A stretch of 64,000 bases of DNA, taken from contig NZ_JACHJV010000002.1 of NCBI RefSeq assembly GCF_014203855.1, positions 62,001 to 126,000 on the forward strand, written 5' to 3'. Position 1 is the first letter of the stretch; each line of letters begins with the position of its first letter. This stretch comes from Kitasatospora kifunensis. Its GTDB lineage: Bacteria > Actinomycetota > Actinomycetes > Streptomycetales > Streptomycetaceae. The translations under genes were made by a program, and so were the position numbers. Under the pieces are notes generated by a model that was not told the DNA's origin, did not search any database, and was given only the letters and a program-made list of their open reading frames with translations. Shown here piece after piece: positions 8,178-16,379 of this stretch.

Positions 8178-10222
8178 GCGATCGGACGCAGGTCGACGGA
8201 CGGGTCCTCGGGCGTCGCCGACAGGCAGACCAGCCAGGAGGTGCCGCGAGTGGCGGGGACGGGCAGCTTGAGGGTGAGCGGGACGCGCGCTTCCAGCCGC
8301 TGCTCGGGCAGTTCACGCAGGACGGTGCCCTCCCCGGCCCGGGTCGGGCGGGTACGGCCGAGGCCGTGCACCACCTGGAGCGGCGGGAGCAGGCAGCCGG
8401 CCTCGGCGGTGAAGACCAGCCGGGCGCTCCAGGTGCGCCGCCCTGGCCGGATGGCCCAGCCGCGCAGGCCGCGCCGGACCAGTACGTCGTAGTGCACCAG
8501 CGGCAGTTGGGCGGGCAGTTGCAGGACGGCGGGCGGGGCCAGCGGATCCGCCGGGTCGGGCGCGAGGGCCCAGACGGTGAGCGTGATCGCGCCGCGCCCG
8601 ACCGGGAGGGTCAGGCCGCCGTCGTGCTGGTAGCTGCGGCGCGAGCAGCGCAGCTCACCGCTGCGCGCGACACCCGCGGGCGCGGGGTCCTCCAGGCGCC
8701 AGCTGACCTGCGCCTCGCGGCTGCCCTCGGGCCAGGCCCAGCGGACCAGCAGGTGGTCGTCGCGGCGCAGCACGTCGAGCTGCTCGACGGGGACGGCGTG
8801 CTCGGGGGCGTGCTCGGGGGTGCTCTCGGGGGCGTGCTCGGGGGCGTGGGGTTGCGGGGTGGGGTACTCGACGGTGGGTTGGCGCTCGGTGGGCTGCTCC
8901 TCGGTGGGCTGCTCCTCGACGGGTGGCGGGGAAAGGAGGTCGGTGTCGGGCGCCGTGGCCGGGTGTGCGAGCGGCTGCGTCCCCTGGGTGGAGACGGTGG
9001 GAACCTTCTCGAGGACCGGGCCCGGGACCGGGACTGGCTCCGGCTCCGGCCCCGGCGTGCCCGGCGCCACCGGCCCGGCCGGAGCGGACAGCGGATCAGG
9101 ATCCGACACCGTCGGCAGCGGCCCTGCTGACAGTGGCTCAGTTGGCAGCGGATCAGGATCCGGCAGCGGCTTCGGCAGTGGCCCGGCCGCCACGGGCAGC
9201 GGCGTGCCCGGTGTGCTCGCCCGCGGGACGCTCTCCACCCAGAGCATGCCGAAGGTCGAGGCCAGCGCCAGTCCGCTCGCCACCGCCGCCTGCGGAGCCC
9301 GAGAGCGGACGTACAGCCCGAGCGGCTCGAACAGCTCGGCGGTCCCCGGCGTGGCGCTCAGCCCGCCCGCCAGCAGCAGGCTCTCCGGCACCTCCCAGCC
9401 GCGCTCGCGGGCCCGCCGCAGCAGCGCCCCGACCGCCGCCACGGACTGCTCGCGCAGCGGGCGGACCAGGCTCTCGAAGGTCTCCCGGTCCAGCACCACC
9501 GTGCGCTCGGCGCCCGCCCAGCGGACCTGGTGCTGCGCGCTGTCGGCCGTGTCGAGGCCGAGCCGCAGCCGCTCGGCGGTGTGCCGCAGGCTGCCGTCCG
9601 GATCCGTGTCCGTGTCCGAAGCACCGAGCCGGCGCCGCAGCTCGGTCGCCAGGGCCTGGTCCCAGTGGTCGCCGCCGAGCGGATGGCGGACGGTCTCCAG
9701 CACGGAGACGGTGCGCTCGTGCCCGTCCACGGCCAGCAGCGACAGTTGGAGACCGGTCGCGCCCTGGTCGTAGACGAGCACCGAGTTGCGCACCCCGTCC
9801 CGGATCGCCTCGTAGTGCAGGGCGGCCGCCACCGGCTCGGGCAGCACCTTCTCGACCCGCAGCCCGGCGGCCTGCGCCGCGCGGCGCAGCTCCGGCTCGC
9901 CGTCCCCGGCGGCAGGGCGGCCCAGCACCACCTCATGCGGTGCGGGCCGCCCCGCCGCAAGGGAACGCCGCGTCAGCTCCGCCAGCACGCAGCCCACCAG
10001 GGCCTCGGCGGTGGCCATGCTGCCGGCGGATCGCGCCAGCAGGCGCGAGCGGGCCGAGACCGCGCCCGGCGCGCGGCCGACCCGCAGCTCCGTGCCGGGT
10101 GTGCCGAGCACGGTGGCCGGAACCGCGGGCAGATCGGGCGGCGGGTCGGCCGCTACCGGCCGCCCGTCGGCGTCCAGCCAGGCGATTCGCGCGTAGCTGT
10201 CGCCGATGTCCAGTCCGTACAT
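8141..10222 (-). CDS. divergent Hsp70/actin-fold ATPase with proline-rich linker and C-terminal beta domain
   Basis: 693 residues. Residues 1-330 are a degenerate Hsp70 nucleotide-binding domain: phosphate-1 GLDIGDSYARIAWLD (canonical GIDLGTT), LPEPVAAALHYE (connect-1), VLVYDQGATGLQLSLL (phosphate-2, DLGGGT replaced by DQGATG) and LLLAGGLSATPGTAELF (adenosine motif). A long Pro/Glu/His-rich linker (about 345-500, with PEHA repeats) replaces the substrate-binding domain. Residues 505-690 form a beta-rich fibronectin-like region (VEQLDVLRRDDHLLVRWAWPEG). The start ATG overlaps the AAA+ stop by one base. The last six residues (LTSSPP) and the stop are supplied by the tnpB element. The pre-insertion protein would be 691 residues ending DPVT. 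It is probably a regulatory chaperone-like switch rather than a DnaK paralogue. Confidence 0.75.
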   Translation of the reverse strand: MYGLDIGDSYARIAWLDADGRPVAADPPPDLPAVPATVLGTPGTELRVGRAPGAVSARSRLLARSAGSMATAEALVGCVLAELTRRSLAAGRPAPHEVVLGRPAAGDGEPELRRAAQAAGLRVEKVLPEPVAAALHYEAIRDGVRNSVLVYDQGATGLQLSLLAVDGHERTVSVLETVRHPLGGDHWDQALATELRRRLGASDTDTDPDGSLRHTAERLRLGLDTADSAQHQVRWAGAERTVVLDRETFESLVRPLREQSVAAVGALLRRARERGWEVPESLLLAGGLSATPGTAELFEPLGLYVRSRAPQAAVASGLALASTFGMLWVESVPRASTPGTPLPVAAGPLPKPLPDPDPLPTEPLSAGPLPTVSDPDPLSAPAGPVAPGTPGPEPEPVPVPGPVLEKVPTVSTQGTQPLAHPATAPDTDLLSPPPVEEQPTEEQPTERQPTVEYPTPQPHAPEHAPESTPEHAPEHAVPVEQLDVLRRDDHLLVRWAWPEGSREAQVSWRLEDPAPAGVARSGELRCSRRSYQHDGGLTLPVGRGAITLTVWALAPDPADPLAPPAVLQLPAQLPLVHYDVLVRRGLRGWAIRPGRRTWSARLVFTAEAGCLLPPLQVVHGLGRTRPTRAGEGTVLRELPEQRLEARVPLTLKLPVPATRGTSWLVCLSATPEDPSVDLRPIALHRLKLTSSPP
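8797..8848. repeat. 12-bp tandem minisatellite in the Hsp70 linker
   Basis: About four imperfect copies of GCGTGCTCGGGG encode the PEHAPE-type repeats of the linker. A 15-bp duplication (GTGGGCTGCTCCTCG, near 8888-8920) and a repeated GGATCAGGATCCG block (near 9095-9160) lie in the same linker. The linker is likely to vary in length between strains. Confidence 0.6.
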
Positions 10223-12237
10223 CAGTCCTCACCTGCCGTCGGCTCGGGGTCCACCCGGACCGTGTCGTGCTCGTCGACGCTCAGCCGCAGTCGGCTGCCG
10301 GCCGGCGGGCAGTGCTCCATCAGGTGCCGCACCACCGCCAGCAGCACGGCCTCGAACTCGTTGCGGATCTGCCGCCCGCCGTACGCCTGCCGCTCCGGTT
10401 CGGCCATCCGCTCGGTGATCCACCGGTGCAGGCTCGCCCGCTCGGGCAGCAGCTCGATCCGGTGGCGCTCGCGCACCGACTCGACGAGCTGGGCGAGCAG
10501 CCGCTCGGCGATGCCGACCACGTGCTCGGTGCGCAGCATGTCGAACACCACCACGCCGGGCTTGAGCCGCCCGTAGATCTCCGGCCGGCCGATCGCCCGG
10601 AACTTGCGCTCCACCGCGTCGGTGAAGTGCTCCTGGAGGAGCGGGTAGGGGAGTTCGCCGCCGTGCTCGGCGAGCAGCTCGGGCAGGCCGTCGGCGCCGG
10701 TGTTGGAGGTGAAGATGATCAGACTCTGCGAGAAGTACGCGGTCCGGCCCTGACCGTCCGTCAGCCGACCGTCCTCCAGGATCTGCAGGAACTTGTCGAG
10801 TACCACCGGGTGGGCCTTCTCGATCTCGTCGAAGAGCAGCACGCTGAACGGGCGTTCCTGCACCCGGCGGGTCAGCTCGCCGCCACGTTCGTAGCCCAGG
10901 TAGCCGGGTGGCGCGCCGGCCAGCCGCTCGGCGGCGTGCTCCTGCTGGTACTCGCTCATGTCGAAGCGGGCGTAGGCGCTGGGATCGCCGAATATCAACT
11001 GGGCGACGGACTTGGCGAGTTCGGTCTTGCCCACGCCGGTCGGGCCGACGAAGAAGAACGAGCCGCGCGGCCGCGAGGCCCCCGAGCTGCCGAAGCCGAC
11101 GCCGATGTAGGCCGCCTGCAGGGCGGCGACCACCGCGTCCACCGCGGCCCGCTGGCCGATCACCCGCTCGCCCAGCTCGCCGGCCGCCTCGGCGATGGTC
11201 CGGCGGTCCAGCTGGGTCCACGGGTCGATGTTGACGTTGAGCCGGTGGCGGTCCAGCAGCTTGCCGGGCTCCTGCACGGCCACCCGGCGCACGTGCGAGG
11301 AGCGGGCCAGCGCGTCCAGCTCCCAGCCGGTCATCCCGTCGCTGGCGGCCACCAGTGGCTCGAACTCGGCCGAGGCCGCCAGCGCGCCGCCGTTGAACTC
11401 CCGGCCGATCATGCTGAACCAGCGCCGCCGCTCGGTCTGGTCCGGCGGGTCGACGTGCAGGACCACGGTGCGCGGGTCCTCGCGGTGCAGCCAGGTGGGC
11501 AGCCGTCCGAGGTCGCCGACCACGGCGAGTACCGGGTTGCGCGGGCGCTGCGGCAGCGGAACGGGGTGCGAGGCCGAGCGCGGGGTGACCGCGTCCGTCA
11601 TGGCCGTGCGCAGCCGCAGGTAGCCCACGGCGCTGCTGGATTCGCCGACCGGTAGGGCGTGGTCGAGGTCCTCGAAGACGAAGGCGATCGAGCTGCCCTC
11701 GTGGCAGGCCAGCCGGTGCGCCTCGGCGAGCGCCTCGTCGACCGAGGCCAACTGGCGGGCCGGGCGCTGCTGGAGCACTCCACCGGTGGCGGCTCGGCGG
11801 CGGCCGCGCCGCGCGGTCCCTGCCTCGGGCCCCTCGCTCCCGACTCCCTCGCTGCCGGCTCCCGCGGCCTCGGAGCCGGCGGCCCCGGGCGGGCCCGCGA
11901 GGTCGCTCGGGCCGGTGGGCTCGGCGCGCCGGGCGTCCTGGGGGGCCTGCCTGGCCAGCTCCTCGAAGCGCTCCTGATGGTTGGCCAACGGGAAGGTCAG
12001 GCCGTCCACCGGATCCCACCAGGCCACCACCTCGGACCCGTTGAAGTGCAGGAAGGCGGCCAGCACGGTACGGAAGGCGGCCGGCCGCCCGTCCAGCCAC
12101 CAGCGGTCGCGGACCTGGCCGGTGAGGATCGCCTGCCGGCCGCGGCACAGCTCCCAGTAGAGCGAGAGCGCCCAGCGCGGCGCCGCCGCCGGGGCCAGGG
12201 CCCGCCCGCCCGACGGCTCCTGCCGATGGTCCGTCAT
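10222..12237 (-). CDS. ClpB-like AAA+ ATPase with degenerate first ATPase domain
   Basis: 671 residues, starting at the ATG that overlaps the upstream stop (TGATG). The C-terminal 370 residues are a ClpA/ClpB D2-type AAA+ module: ERVIGQRAAVDAVVAAL, Walker A VGPTGVGKT, DMSEYQQEHAAERLAGAPPGYLGYERGG (pore-loop region), Walker B LLFDEIEKAHP, sensor-1 IIFTSNTG and sensor-2 GGRQIRNEFE. The N-terminal half contains IAFVFEDLDHAL and NPVLAVVGDLGRL, resembling a Walker B and sensor strand, but I see no Walker A before them, so it may be an inactive AAA domain. There is no ClpP-binding tripeptide that I can identify. It is encoded directly before the Hsp70-like gene, which recalls the DnaK-ClpB partnership in disaggregation. 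Here it probably remodels a component of the conflict machinery. Confidence 0.8.
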   Translation of the reverse strand: MTDHRQEPSGGRALAPAAAPRWALSLYWELCRGRQAILTGQVRDRWWLDGRPAAFRTVLAAFLHFNGSEVVAWWDPVDGLTFPLANHQERFEELARQAPQDARRAEPTGPSDLAGPPGAAGSEAAGAGSEGVGSEGPEAGTARRGRRRAATGGVLQQRPARQLASVDEALAEAHRLACHEGSSIAFVFEDLDHALPVGESSSAVGYLRLRTAMTDAVTPRSASHPVPLPQRPRNPVLAVVGDLGRLPTWLHREDPRTVVLHVDPPDQTERRRWFSMIGREFNGGALAASAEFEPLVAASDGMTGWELDALARSSHVRRVAVQEPGKLLDRHRLNVNIDPWTQLDRRTIAEAAGELGERVIGQRAAVDAVVAALQAAYIGVGFGSSGASRPRGSFFFVGPTGVGKTELAKSVAQLIFGDPSAYARFDMSEYQQEHAAERLAGAPPGYLGYERGGELTRRVQERPFSVLLFDEIEKAHPVVLDKFLQILEDGRLTDGQGRTAYFSQSLIIFTSNTGADGLPELLAEHGGELPYPLLQEHFTDAVERKFRAIGRPEIYGRLKPGVVVFDMLRTEHVVGIAERLLAQLVESVRERHRIELLPERASLHRWITERMAEPERQAYGGRQIRNEFEAVLLAVVRHLMEHCPPAGSRLRLSVDEHDTVRVDPEPTAGED

Positions 12238-13706
12238 CAAGCTGTCCGTCCCCGCTGCTCGGGGCTGCGGCCGCCGGCGCGTGGCGGCTTGCCGTCCCAG
12301 TCGAGTTCGCCGGGGTGGTAGTCGTCGACGGCCATCAGCTCGTGCACGTGGTCCAGCAGGGCTTCGGTGCGGTCGCAGGTGATCTCGCCGCGCTCGGGCC
12401 TGATCCGGCGGTCCGACTCGCCCTCCACCACGTAGCTCAGCACCGGGCTGCCGCTTTCGTCGTTGCGCAGTGTGGTCTCGTAGGTGGCGCCGTTGGCCCG
12501 TTCGAAGAGCAGCACGATCTCCTGCCCCACGTCCTCGCCCCCGGCGAAGCCCAGGCCCGCTGCGGCCATCGCCTCCTTGAGCGCCTGGGCCAGCTCGGCC
12601 CGCTGCTCGTGCGCCGCCAGCAGCTCGTCCAGCCGCTCCTCGGCGGCGGGCAGCAGCCGCTCCAGCTCCGCGACGGCGGCCAGGGCCGGCTCGCCCCGGC
12701 CGGCGGCCAGGGCGGTCGAGACCCGCTCCAGCGCGGCGAGCAGCTGCTCGCGCAGCGCCGTCTCCGCGAAGTCCTCGGCGTCCTGGGCCGCGTCCCGGGC
12801 GCCCTGGGCGACCACCTCGAACCGCCCCTGGGCCTCGGCCAGTTGGTCCGCGAGCTGCTCGGCGGCGGTCTCGGCGCGCTGCCGCTCCAGCTCGGCCGCC
12901 AGTTCCGCCTGCTCCGCCAGTTCCGCCCGCTCGGCCTCGGCCCGTCGAGCCGCGGCCAGTTGCTCCTCGGCGCGGGCCACGGCTGCGGCATGGCGGGCCA
13001 GTTCGTGCTCGGCCGAGCCGAGCAGGGCGTCGAAGCGCAGTTCCTGACGCTCCGTCAGACACGTGTGCAGCCGGCCGATCAGCTCCGTGCAGCGGTCCCG
13101 TCCGGGGCCGTCGAGCTCGCCGCCGGCGTGGCCGATCGCGGTCAGCCGCCGCTCCACCGCGGCCAGTTGCTGCTCGCGATCCGCCCCGGTCCCCGCCGCC
13201 GACCCGCTGCGGCGCAGCGCGACCACCCGGCCGCGCAGCTCCTCCACGGCCGCGCCGAGCGCGGCGTCCGGGCTGAGCAGGATCCGGGTGCGCAGCGACG
13301 CCAGGCGGCTGTCCAGGTCGAAGACGGCGTCCGGATCCGCTTGCCCGCGCACCTCGGTGATCAGGCCCGCCACCTCGCGCAGGCTCTGCGTCGCGGCCGC
13401 GCGCCGCTGCTCCTCGAAGGCCGCGATCCGCTCGTCGCGCTCCGCGGCCCGGTTCCGGTCGATCACCTGCGCCCGCTGCCGGGCGCGCTGCTGGGCCTGC
13501 GCGATCCGTTCCTGGTCCCGGCGTTCGCGGGCCGCACGCTCGGCGGCCCGTTTGGCAGCCCGTTCGGCCGCCAGTCGGGCCCGCTCGCGCGCCCGCGCCT
13601 GCTCCCGGCGGCGCCGCTCGGCCAGCTGCGCCCGCCGCCGGGCCTCCTGCGCGGCCCGCACGGCCCCACCCACCGCGACCGCGCTGTACATGGGTGATCC
13701 GCTCAT
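12237..13706 (-). CDS. long coiled-coil protein of the chaperone module
   Basis: 489 residues beginning at ATG 13706, which overlaps the radical-SAM stop (ATGA). Residues 15-110 are almost entirely Arg/Ala/Glu/Gln with heptad character. Further coiled-coil covers about 225-395 (AELAEQAELAAELERQRAETAAEQL). The last 90 residues (EIVLLFERANGATYETTLRND...YVVEGESDRRIRPERGEITCDRTE) form a compact, conserved-looking alpha/beta domain. I do not recognise a named family. Its position before the ClpB-like and Hsp70-like genes suggests a scaffold, adaptor or GrpE-like exchange partner, but this is positional inference only. Confidence 0.6.
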   Translation of the reverse strand: MSGSPMYSAVAVGGAVRAAQEARRRAQLAERRRREQARARERARLAAERAAKRAAERAARERRDQERIAQAQQRARQRAQVIDRNRAAERDERIAAFEEQRRAAATQSLREVAGLITEVRGQADPDAVFDLDSRLASLRTRILLSPDAALGAAVEELRGRVVALRRSGSAAGTGADREQQLAAVERRLTAIGHAGGELDGPGRDRCTELIGRLHTCLTERQELRFDALLGSAEHELARHAAAVARAEEQLAAARRAEAERAELAEQAELAAELERQRAETAAEQLADQLAEAQGRFEVVAQGARDAAQDAEDFAETALREQLLAALERVSTALAAGRGEPALAAVAELERLLPAAEERLDELLAAHEQRAELAQALKEAMAAAGLGFAGGEDVGQEIVLLFERANGATYETTLRNDESGSPVLSYVVEGESDRRIRPERGEITCDRTEALLDHVHELMAVDDYHPGELDWDGKPPRAGGRSPEQRGRTA

Positions 13707-14410
13707 CGGGTTCCTTTCGGGGTGGGGGGTACTGCCTGCGGGGAGTGGTCCGGTGTGTCCTGCCGCAGCTCGAAGCCGCCCGTCGCGAGCCGGCGTTCCA
13801 GCTCGGCTCGGAAGCCGGGAACGGCCGGCACGCCGGCCCAGGAGACGGCGCCGTCGAGGCCGACGGAGAGCTGCAGCCCGGCGCTGGTGTCGGGTTCTGC
13901 CAGCGCCTTGGCATAGCGCTGGGTCAGGAGGTGGATCCGCTGGTTGGTGGAACCGCGCCAGCGCAGGTCGGCGTGCAGGGCGGCCACGTACGGACCGTCC
14001 ACCAGCAGGTCGAGCCGCTCCAGCAGGGCCCGCTGACCGGGGCTGCCGCGGCGCAGTGCCGTCAGCCGGAAACCGGAGTAGGCCATCGCGGACAGTTCCG
14101 GGCGCCGCTGGCGCAGCTGGTCGAGCAGCTCCACCAGCGCGTCGGCCTGGGCGAACGGCTCGCCGCCGGAGAGCGTGACGCCCTCGATCCCCGGCAGTGC
14201 GGCCAGCCAGTCGACCAGCTCGGCGACCGGCCTGCCCTGCTCCGCCGGGGCGAACGGCAGTGTCTCGGCGGCCACGCAGCCGCGGCAGCGCAGCGGGCAG
14301 CCCTGCACCCAGATCACGGCCCGCGATCCCGGGCCGAGGACCGAGCACTGGTCCAGGGTGCGGGCGACGGAGAGTCGCGCACTGCGCTCGGTCGCTGGTT
14401 GGTTGTTCAA
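13703..14410 (-). CDS. small radical-SAM protein, NrdG/activase-like
   Basis: 235 residues from a TTG start chosen because it forms a TTGA overlap with the kinase stop and is preceded by AGGGAGGAG. An upstream ATG at 14551 would overlap the kinase by 145 bases. The core IWVQGCPLRCRGC carries the CxxxCxxC cluster motif, and TLSGGEPFAQ is the SAM-binding GGE motif. Length and motif placement match the 4Fe-4S single-cluster domain of anaerobic ribonucleotide reductase activase and related activases. No glycyl-radical partner gene is nearby, so the substrate must be something else, possibly another protein of this operon. It overlaps the coiled-coil gene by 4 bases. Confidence 0.8.
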   Translation of the reverse strand: MNNQPATERSARLSVARTLDQCSVLGPGSRAVIWVQGCPLRCRGCVAAETLPFAPAEQGRPVAELVDWLAALPGIEGVTLSGGEPFAQADALVELLDQLRQRRPELSAMAYSGFRLTALRRGSPGQRALLERLDLLVDGPYVAALHADLRWRGSTNQRIHLLTQRYAKALAEPDTSAGLQLSVGLDGAVSWAGVPAVPGFRAELERRLATGGFELRQDTPDHSPQAVPPTPKGTR

Positions 14411-15528
14411 CGGCTCCTCCCTGAGGTTCGCGCTGACGACCGGGCCGCGGCCGGTGCGGCCCGGGGCGCGCGATCCGGCGCCGCGCCAGGGGCGTCGGCC
14501 TCCGACGGGTACTCCTGGTGGCCGCGTCGGGCCAGGTCGCACCACGGGCACCAGGGCCGTTCCACGGTGTGGACGTGCCGGCGGCTCACCGGGCAGCCGC
14601 GCAGCCGTCCCGTGCCCGACTCCGCGGCGAGCGCCCGGGCCCAGTCGGCCGCTGTCGGCCGGCTGTCGGGCCCGGTGCGGCCTGACACCCCGAAGGCGAC
14701 CCGCAGCAGGGTGCGCAGCACGACCGGCAGCAGGTCCACCGGTGGCAGCGGCTCGGGCAGCAGCACGCTCTGCCGGTCCGTCAGGCGACAGCGCCCGTGC
14801 AGCACGTTGTCGTCCAGCGAGAGGTAGGGGCTGCCGTCCGGCGGCAGCCCGAGGAACGGGTGCAGACCCGCCATCAGCAGCTGGTGGACCAGCACCGCCA
14901 GCACGAAGTCGTCCGCCGCCCGGGTCAGCACGCCGGTCGGGTTCGTGACCCGTTCCGGTGCCGCGTAGCCGGGCGTGCGCGGCCGGCTCTCGAAGAGCTG
15001 CCCGCGGTCGGTGAACTGCCAGGAGTCCACGTCGGAGAGTGCGACGCCACCCCGCTCGTCGACCCAGATGTTGCCCGGCTTCAGGTCCCCGACCAGGTAG
15101 CCCTCCGCGTGCACCGCGGCCAGCAGGGCGGCCAGGGCGGCCGCGACCCGCAGCGCGGTCGCCCAGCTGGCGTCCGGGAAGTGTTCCTGGCGGTCGGCCG
15201 TGAAGAGCAGCCGGTCCAGCGGCTGGTAGCGGTGGCGCAGGTCGGCCATCAGGTAGCCCTGCCCGTCGCCGCGCACGGTGCGCACCGCCGCCAGCGGCCA
15301 GGCCACCGTGCCGAGCGCGCCGCGGAGCAGCCGGACGGTACGCGGCTCGCGCCGCTGGCGCACCAGCCGCTCGATCCGCTGCCGGTGGGCCGCCGGGTCC
15401 AGCGGGCGCGGCACCAGCTTGGCCACCAGCTCCGGGCGGCCGTCAACGGCGAAGACCACGCCCTCGCCGCCCTGGCCGATCTGCTCGGTCAGCCGCCAGT
15501 GCCGCCCGTCCGCGGCCAGGACGTTCAC
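14407..15528 (-). CDS. Ser/Thr protein kinase of a VWA-PP2C-kinase (TerY-P) triad
   Basis: 373 residues from a GTG that overlaps the PP2C stop (GTGA). Kinase landmarks: glycine loop GQGGEGVVF near 17-25, VAKLV (ATP-anchoring Lys), a catalytic loop YLVGDLKPGNIW near 146 (HRD replaced by VGD, catalytic Asp, Lys and Asn retained), LSDVDSW near 168 (DFG replaced by DVD) and PGYAAPE. The C-terminus holds CPWC after RHVHTVERPW, perhaps half a metal site. E. coli YegI (kinase), YegK (PP2C) and YegL (VWA) are the textbook example of this triad. It likely phosphorylates a component of the operon, with the adjacent phosphatase reversing this. Retention of Lys and both Asp residues suggests activity despite the altered motifs. 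Confidence 0.85.
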   Translation of the reverse strand: MNVLAADGRHWRLTEQIGQGGEGVVFAVDGRPELVAKLVPRPLDPAAHRQRIERLVRQRREPRTVRLLRGALGTVAWPLAAVRTVRGDGQGYLMADLRHRYQPLDRLLFTADRQEHFPDASWATALRVAAALAALLAAVHAEGYLVGDLKPGNIWVDERGGVALSDVDSWQFTDRGQLFESRPRTPGYAAPERVTNPTGVLTRAADDFVLAVLVHQLLMAGLHPFLGLPPDGSPYLSLDDNVLHGRCRLTDRQSVLLPEPLPPVDLLPVVLRTLLRVAFGVSGRTGPDSRPTAADWARALAAESGTGRLRGCPVSRRHVHTVERPWCPWCDLARRGHQEYPSEADAPGAAPDRAPRAAPAAARSSARTSGRSR

Positions 15529-16379
15529 GACCACGGGCCACCGCCGGGGGAGAGCGCGCAGAGTACCGTCAGGTCGTCGCCGCTGCGGGCCGCCTGGGGG
15601 CCGGAGAGCAGCGCGCGCAGCGGCTCGGCGTTGCCGCCGTTGGCACGCAGCGCGGCGGCGAGCGGTTGGAAGAAGCGCGGCGAGGGCAGCGGCCCGCTCT
15701 CCACCGGGAGGCCCAGGACCGAGGGGTGGTCGAGCGCCAGCGGTGCGCAGCCGTCGGTGGCCAGCACCACGCCGCTCAGCCACCGCTCGTGCAGTACCGA
15801 GGTCACCACCCGATCCCGGGCGCCGGGCGTGGAGAGGAAGTCGGCGGGGTGCTGGGCGGGCAGCGCGAGCCGGCACTGCTCCTGCTCGCCGTCCTGGCGG
15901 GTCAGCACCGCGCCGAAGCAGTCCCCGACCTGGAGGAAGGCCACCCACGGCGGTCGCACGAGCGCGGCGGCCAGGGCGGCGGCCAGGGTGCCCTCCTCGG
16001 CCGCGCCGGCAGGCCCTTGGCTCCCCTCGCCCGCCCCGCTCCCCTGGCCCTCGGCCCCGAGCAGTGCCCGCACCCCGAGCAGGTACGCGTCCAGCACCGC
16101 ACCAGCCCGTTCGCCCAACCAGGCCGCCCACTCGGCCGGCCCGGCGTCAGCCGAGGGCGGATCGGCCGCCAGCAGCCGGCAGGCCACGTCCACCGCCAGG
16201 TGCGCGCCGAGCGCGCTGCGCTCCCGGCTGCCCGCGCCGTCCGCGACGGCCAGGATCAGCGCCGAGCCGTCGGGGGAGGAGGCCGCCCTGAAGGCGTCCT
16301 GGCAGCCGCGCCCGGTGGCCAGGTGGCTGGTGCCCTGGACCACCGCGCCCGCCACGATCCGGCCGGCCGGAGCCCTCAT
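15525..16379 (-). CDS. PP2C-type protein phosphatase of the triad
   Basis: 284 residues. The PPM metal motifs are visible: ILAVADGAGS (first Asp-Gly), VAFLQVGDCFGAVL, GVVLATDGC and GDDLTVLCA at the C-terminus. A short N-terminal segment GTSHLATGRGCQDAF matches the usual RG..K..QDA start of this group, with the metal-binding Asp. It is the YegK-like member, a soluble Mn/Mg-dependent phosphatase expected to oppose the kinase encoded just downstream (GTGA overlap). A Gly/Ala/Glu-rich insert near 110-130 is probably a flexible loop. Confidence 0.85.
   Translation of the reverse strand: MRAPAGRIVAGAVVQGTSHLATGRGCQDAFRAASSPDGSALILAVADGAGSRERSALGAHLAVDVACRLLAADPPSADAGPAEWAAWLGERAGAVLDAYLLGVRALLGAEGQGSGAGEGSQGPAGAAEEGTLAAALAAALVRPPWVAFLQVGDCFGAVLTRQDGEQEQCRLALPAQHPADFLSTPGARDRVVTSVLHERWLSGVVLATDGCAPLALDHPSVLGLPVESGPLPSPRFFQPLAAALRANGGNAEPLRALLSGPQAARSGDDLTVLCALSPGGGPWS

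Noticed and set aside
10222..12237. MoxR-type AAA+ partner for the VWA protein
   Set aside because: The AAA+ motifs (IGQ, GYLGYERGG, EIEKAHP) are ClpB/ClpA D2-type, not MoxR. The VWA protein belongs with kinase and PP2C instead.
13704..14551. ATG at 14551 as start of the radical-SAM protein
   Set aside because: It would overlap the kinase gene by 145 bases with an Arg/Pro-rich extension. The TTG at 14410 has a strong ribosome site and a TTGA overlap.
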